This document shows positions 59,528 to 64,000 of a stretch of DNA of 64,000 nucleotides, one piece after another (position 1 is the first letter of the stretch; each line of letters starts with the position of its first letter). A model generated the notes under the pieces. That model saw only the letters and a program-made list of their open reading frames with translations. It was not told the DNA's origin and did no database searches. The position numbers and the translations under genes were made by a program. This DNA is from Bacteroidia bacterium. GTDB lineage: Bacteria > Bacteroidota > Bacteroidia > Palsa-965. Location of the stretch: the NCBI GenBank assembly GCA_025454955.1, contig JALONL010000001.1:1-64000 (forward strand). The letters are read 5' to 3'.

Positions 59528-61387
59528 ATGATTCAACTTGCCTGGCTGATTCCGTTATTACCGCTGATCGGATTTGCGATCATCGGTCTGGGCGGAAAAA
59601 AACTCTCCAAAGGGCTCATCAGCATAATCGGCTGCGGCTCTGTGCTGGCCGCGTTCGGGCTTTCGCTCGGTATCTTCCTCGAACTGCACGGACAGTCGCA
59701 CACCGTTAAAATGTTCGACTGGATAAACACAGGTAGTCTTAAAGTGGATTTCTCTTTCTTAGTGGATCCGCTTTCGGCACTTTTCCTGCTTATCATCACC
59801 GGCATCGGCTTCCTGATCCATGTATATTCAGTAGGCTATATGCACGACGATGAGGGTTTCCACCGGTTCTTTGCCTACCTCAACCTGTTTGTGTTTTTCA
59901 TGCTCCTGCTGGTGCTGGGCAGCAACTACCTCATCATGTTTGTGGGCTGGGAAGGTGTAGGCTTGTGTTCGTACCTGCTCATTGGCTTCTGGTTCAAAAA
60001 CACCGATTACAACAACGCCGCCAAGAAAGCCTTCATCATTAACCGCGTGGGCGACCTCGGTTTCCTGCTGGGCATTCTGCTTATTTATGTGCTGTTTGAA
60101 AGCGTGAGCTTTGCCACCATCGGCACCATGAGCGGCAATGCAGAATATCGCCAGTATACCGATTTGATTGGCATTCTGCTCTTCATTGGAGCCTGCGGTA
60201 AGAGTGCGCAGATTCCGCTCTACACCTGGCTGCCCGATGCCATGGCAGGCCCCACACCGGTTTCGGCACTTATTCACGCTGCAACAATGGTTACTGCGGG
60301 TATTTACATGATTGCCCGTTCGAGCTTTATTTTCGAATACGCACATCTTACCAACGAAGTAATTGCCACGGTTGGTGTGGTAACTGCATTGTTTGCCGCC
60401 ACCATCGGTATTTTCCAGAACGATATCAAGAAAGTGCTTGCCTACTCTACCGTAAGTCAGCTTGGCTTGATGTTCCTTGGTTTGGGTGTGGGTGCCACCA
60501 CCGGTGCCGTATTCCACGTAACCACACACGCGTTTTTTAAAGCGCTGCTGTTCCTTGGTGCAGGCAGTGTAATTCACGCCATGAGCGGCGAGCAGGATAT
60601 TCGTCGCATGGGTGGTTTGCGCAAGCATCTTCCCATTACGCATCTTACCTTCCTGCTGGGCACCATTGCCATAAGCGGTATTCCGCCGTTCTCGGGCTTT
60701 TTCTCGAAAGACGAAATCCTGGCCGGGGCGTTTGAAGAACACAAACTGCACTGGGTGCTTGGCCTTGTGGCTTCCATGATGACGGCGTTTTACATGTTCC
60801 GTCTGTACTTCCTCACTTTCAGCGGTAAATTCCGCGGCACCGAAGAGCAGCACCATCACCTGCACGAATCGCCAAAGAGCATGACCATTCCGCTCATGGT
60901 GCTGGCCATTCTCTCGGTGGTGGGCGGTTTCATCGGCATTCCCGGCTCACACCTGCTCGATCACTTCCTCAATCCGGGAAGCACGGGCCATCATGTGGAC
61001 TGGGCACACGAAGCCCTGCTCATGGGCACGGCCACACTGCTTGCGCTGATTGCTATTTACATGGCCTGGACAGTGTATGTAAAACGAAACACGCTGCCTG
61101 CCGAGAAAGAAGAGAACATGAGCCGTATGCAACGCATCATTTACCACAAATACTATGTGGATGAATTTTACGATGCCATTATCCGCAAACCGCTCGATAT
61201 GATTTCGTCAATTACCTACCGTTTCATTGAACTTCCGGTAATAGACGGTCTTGTAAACGGCGTGGGCAGCAGCGTAAAATGGCTGGGCAGCACGGTACGC
61301 CTGCTGCAAAGCGGCTATGTGGGCTTCTACATTTTTGCCATGACACTGGCCGCCATTGCCATGATTTATTTCACCCTCATTAACTGA
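59528..61387 (+). CDS. nuoL: NADH-quinone oxidoreductase subunit L
   Basis: A 619-aa antiporter-like proton-pumping subunit with about 14-16 helices. Key segments: FLVDPLSALFLLIITGIGFL, VGWEGVGLCSYLLIGFWFKN (with the conserved Glu of TM5), ACGKSAQIPLYTWLPDAMAGPTPVSALIHAATMVTAG (conserved Lys and His), and ISGIPPFSGFFSKDEILAGA. The C-terminal part carries the long lateral helix that runs along the membrane arm. Confidence 0.98.
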   Translation: MIQLAWLIPLLPLIGFAIIGLGGKKLSKGLISIIGCGSVLAAFGLSLGIFLELHGQSHTVKMFDWINTGSLKVDFSFLVDPLSALFLLIITGIGFLIHVYSVGYMHDDEGFHRFFAYLNLFVFFMLLLVLGSNYLIMFVGWEGVGLCSYLLIGFWFKNTDYNNAAKKAFIINRVGDLGFLLGILLIYVLFESVSFATIGTMSGNAEYRQYTDLIGILLFIGACGKSAQIPLYTWLPDAMAGPTPVSALIHAATMVTAGIYMIARSSFIFEYAHLTNEVIATVGVVTALFAATIGIFQNDIKKVLAYSTVSQLGLMFLGLGVGATTGAVFHVTTHAFFKALLFLGAGSVIHAMSGEQDIRRMGGLRKHLPITHLTFLLGTIAISGIPPFSGFFSKDEILAGAFEEHKLHWVLGLVASMMTAFYMFRLYFLTFSGKFRGTEEQHHHLHESPKSMTIPLMVLAILSVVGGFIGIPGSHLLDHFLNPGSTGHHVDWAHEALLMGTATLLALIAIYMAWTVYVKRNTLPAEKEENMSRMQRIIYHKYYVDEFYDAIIRKPLDMISSITYRFIELPVIDGLVNGVGSSVKWLGSTVRLLQSGYVGFYIFAMTLAAIAMIYFTLIN

Positions 61388-61408
61388 CCCGGCTGAACAA
61401 GAGACACT

Positions 61409-62902
61409 ATGATAACCGCATCACTCATCGGACTGCCACTTGTTTTCGGACTGCTTCTGCTCTTTACCCGGGGAGAAGGCGTGAAACGTGTGGCCCTGGC
61501 CGCTTCCGTAATTACCTTCCTGTTTGCGCTTTTCGCATTCTGGACACTGCAGCAAAATCCGGCCGATCCAAACCTCGAAAACGATTCGGTGTGGATTGCT
61601 TCCATTGGCGTAAACTTTCATGTGGCTATGGGCGGCATCAGCATGGTGCTGGTGTTGCTTACCTGTTTGCTTACACCGCTCATTATCCTGAGCAGTTTCC
61701 GCAACCAGTATGAAAACCCGTCAACATTCTACGCGCTCATTTCGTTTATGCAGATGGCGCTCATTGGCGTGTTTGTGGCCCGCGACGGATTTTTGTTTTA
61801 CATCTTCTGGGAACTTGCGCTTATACCCATTTACTTCATCTGCCTGCTCTGGGGCGGCGAAAACAGGGGCGCAATTACCTTCAAGTTTTTCATCTATACC
61901 CTGTTTGGCAGCTTGTTTATGCTGGCTGCACTCATCATGCTGTACATACACACGCCGGCAAGCGATGCAGGTGCGCACAGCTTCGACCTCATCAGTCTTT
62001 ACAGCGCACACGAAAGCATGACTGCCGCGCAGCAGGGCTGGGTGTTCTGGGGCTTGTTTCTGGCCTTTGCCATTAAAATGCCTGTGTTCCCTTTCCACAC
62101 CTGGCAGCCCGATACGTATGTCACTGCGCCCACCACCGGCACCATGCTGCTTTCGGGCATTATGCTTAAAATGGGTACTTACGGTCTTATCGTGTGGCTT
62201 CTGCCTTTGGTTCCGGAAGCACTCGAAACCTGGGGCCCGCTGGCTGTGGTGCTTAGTGTAATAAGCGTGGTGTATGCTTCGGCAATGGCCATTGTGCAGC
62301 AGGATTTCAAACGGCTTATTGCTTACTCGTCTATCGCACACGTTGGCCTTATTGCCGCCGGCATTATGGCCTACACACCCGGCAAAACCGGCACCGAAGG
62401 CATTGCAGGCGCAGTGATGCAGATGTTCAGCCACGGTATAAACGTGGTGGGGCTGTTTTTCATTGCCGAAATTGTGCTGCAACGCACCGGCACACGCGAG
62501 CTGGGCAAACTGGGCGGCATCCGTAATGTGAATCCGTTGTTTGCAGTGCTGTTCCTCATTATCCTGCTGGGCTCAGTGGCACTGCCGCTTACCAACGGCT
62601 TTGTGGGCGAATTCCTGCTCATGAACGGTATTTACCAGTACAGTGCCACGGCGGCGGTGTTTGCAGGGCTCACCATTATTCTCGGTGCGGTGTACATGCT
62701 GCGCAGCTACCAGAGTATTATGCTGGGCGAAAGCAATTCGGTTACCGCAAACTTTGGCGCACTCAGCGGCAATGAAAAAGCCGTGCTGCTCATTGTATGC
62801 GCCGCTGTAATTGTATTCGGCGTATATCCCAAACCTTTGCTTGATCTCATTCAGACCGACCTGCGCAGCCTTACACTGCTCATGGCACCGGCTTCCAACT
62901 AA
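61409..62902 (+). CDS. nuoM: NADH-quinone oxidoreductase subunit M
   Basis: A 497-aa antiporter-like proton-pumping subunit with about 14 helices. Key segments: FYIFWELALIPIYFICLLWGG (conserved Glu of TM5), FAIKMPVFPFHTWQPDTYVTAPTTGTMLLSGIMLKMG (Lys and proton-path His region), RLIAYSSIAHVGLIAAG, and MFSHGINVVGLFFIAEIV. It follows nuoL by 21 bp. Confidence 0.98.
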   Translation: MITASLIGLPLVFGLLLLFTRGEGVKRVALAASVITFLFALFAFWTLQQNPADPNLENDSVWIASIGVNFHVAMGGISMVLVLLTCLLTPLIILSSFRNQYENPSTFYALISFMQMALIGVFVARDGFLFYIFWELALIPIYFICLLWGGENRGAITFKFFIYTLFGSLFMLAALIMLYIHTPASDAGAHSFDLISLYSAHESMTAAQQGWVFWGLFLAFAIKMPVFPFHTWQPDTYVTAPTTGTMLLSGIMLKMGTYGLIVWLLPLVPEALETWGPLAVVLSVISVVYASAMAIVQQDFKRLIAYSSIAHVGLIAAGIMAYTPGKTGTEGIAGAVMQMFSHGINVVGLFFIAEIVLQRTGTRELGKLGGIRNVNPLFAVLFLIILLGSVALPLTNGFVGEFLLMNGIYQYSATAAVFAGLTIILGAVYMLRSYQSIMLGESNSVTANFGALSGNEKAVLLIVCAAVIVFGVYPKPLLDLIQTDLRSLTLLMAPASN

Positions 62903-62923
62903 ACCGCGCACCCAAGAAACGAT

Positions 62924-64000
62924 ATGAAACCTATACTCATTCTAACCGGCCTTGGCATTCTCACCCTGCTTGCGGAGCTTTTCCGTTTCAGAAAGGCGCT
63001 GTTTCCGCTGGTGATCATCGGTTTGCTGGGCGCGCTGGCCGCCACAATTTCATACGCCTGGTACGACGATGGTGCCATGGGCGCATTCATAAACGGCATG
63101 CTGCGTTTCGGCAGCAAGGAAGCCGTTTCGTTTCCCATGATTACCTCGGCCATAATCATTACCACAGCCCTGCTCTGGTATCTGATGCAGAAAGATTTCC
63201 TGAGTGATGAGTCGAACGTAACCGACCACACCGCTTTGGTAATGTTTATGCTGGCCGGTGCCATTATTCTCACCTGCTTCTCCAACCTTACCATGCTTTT
63301 CCTCGGTGTGGAAATACTTTCTATTCCGCTGTATGTAATGGCCGGAAGCCGCAAAAACGATTTGCATTCGAACGAGTCGGCATTCAAATACTTCCTCACC
63401 GGTTCGTTTGCCTCGGGCTTCCTGCTGTTTGGCATTGCGCTCATTTACGGCGCGGTGGGTTCGTTTGATATGAATGTAATTGGCGAGGTAATGATGGACA
63501 GTGCAAAGGCACAGCCCGCGTTCCTGTATGCCGGTGTGGTGCTGTTGCTGGTGGGTATGCTCTTTAAAGTATCGGCGGCTCCGTTCCATTTCTGGGCTCC
63601 CGATGTGTATCAGGGTGCGCCCACTGCGGTTACCGCGCTTATGTCGACCGTGGTGAAAACGGCGGCCATTGTGGCCATTGCCAACCTGTTCCTTTCAAAA
63701 GTACTTGGCCCGCTGGCCTCGTTCTGGGCTCCGGTGCTGGCAGTGTGTGCGGCGCTTACGCTGCTTATCGGCAATATTTCGGCCGTGGTGCAGACTTCGG
63801 TAAAACGTATGCTGGCCTTCTCCAGCATTTCGCACGCCGGTTTTCTGGTAATGGCCGTAGCCGCAGTGGGCAGCAGCATGGCTCCGCGCGCTATTTACTT
63901 TTACACCGCTGCATACTCGTTTGCTTCCATCACTGCGTTTACCGTGCTGCTCAACATTATTAAAGCACACCGCAACGATAACGTGGACAGTTTCAACGGG
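62924..64000 (+). CDS. nuoN: NADH-quinone oxidoreductase subunit N (3' end outside window)
   Basis: The frame starts at ATG 62924, 21 bp after nuoM, and stays open for 359 codons to the window end. It encodes MKPILILTGLGILTLLAELF, then MLFLGVEILSIPLYVMAGSR (conserved Glu), SAFKYFLTGSFASGFLLFGI, and the antiporter signature FKVSAAPFHFWAPDVYQGAPTAVTALMSTVVK followed by RMLAFSSISHAGFLVMAV. These identify NuoN, the third antiporter-like pump subunit, which completes the A-N gene set. About 100-130 residues are missing at the C-terminus. Confidence 0.95.
   Translation, partial: MKPILILTGLGILTLLAELFRFRKALFPLVIIGLLGALAATISYAWYDDGAMGAFINGMLRFGSKEAVSFPMITSAIIITTALLWYLMQKDFLSDESNVTDHTALVMFMLAGAIILTCFSNLTMLFLGVEILSIPLYVMAGSRKNDLHSNESAFKYFLTGSFASGFLLFGIALIYGAVGSFDMNVIGEVMMDSAKAQPAFLYAGVVLLLVGMLFKVSAAPFHFWAPDVYQGAPTAVTALMSTVVKTAAIVAIANLFLSKVLGPLASFWAPVLAVCAALTLLIGNISAVVQTSVKRMLAFSSISHAGFLVMAVAAVGSSMAPRAIYFYTAAYSFASITAFTVLLNIIKAHRNDNVDSFNG

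Overview
The window is chromosomal DNA from a member of the Bacteroidota, most likely a free-living, aerobic Chitinophagales/Sphingobacteriales- or Flavobacteriales-like lineage (inference). The evidence is type IX secretion (T9SS) substrates with type A sorting tails and one with a gliding-motility-type (CHU_C, type B) tail, a PorP/SprF protein, TAnnTTTG-like -7 boxes close to start codons, few strong Shine-Dalgarno sites, and a 14-gene nuoA-N operon with a short NuoG. No rRNA genes and no CRISPR array are visible.

Layout. Positions 2-748 hold the tail of a T9SS-secreted protein. From about 795 to 5970 lies an AT-richer accessory island abutting the 3' end of a tRNA-Asn gene (5973-6046, minus). 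It carries a tyrosine recombinase, a phage O-like winged-helix protein, a Dam-type adenine methyltransferase, small unknown proteins and an unknown membrane protein. Two compact, multi-helix RNA structures in it (1461-1660 and 2636-2821) each end in an intrinsic terminator directly in front of a gene and can form alternative pairings, so they look like attenuators or riboswitch-type leaders.

From 6126 to 18909 are housekeeping and envelope genes: a PfkB kinase, an MFS exporter, a minus-strand cluster (SIMPL protein, PrsW-like membrane protease, lipoprotein, large WG-repeat protein), an MsrA-lipocalin lipoprotein pair, a T9SS-secreted beta-propeller and a small unknown protein. From 19652 to 41233 are three giant secreted proteins: a 2493-aa SprB-like adhesin with 21 Ig-like repeats followed by its PorP/SprF partner, then two paralogous BNR-propeller proteins of 2049 and 1439 aa. 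A PhoH/PIN ATPase (28251-29612, minus) sits between them.

From 41563 to 49004 are a secreted unknown protein, a HAD-IIIA phosphatase and a metal-efflux operon: a His-rich secreted protein, a CzcA pump fused to its TolC-like outer-membrane channel, and a CzcB adaptor. Immediately behind it an AAA ATPase with a C-terminal PD-(D/E)XK-like motif (49075-50484) is bracketed by two copies of the same hairpin. From 51150 to the window end is the nuo operon for respiratory complex I, with nuoN cut by the window edge.

The most unusual items are the bracketed ATPase cassette, the two switch-like RNAs of the island, and two nested palindromic repeats (19171-19266 and 42857-42954) that share one architecture with different outer arms.
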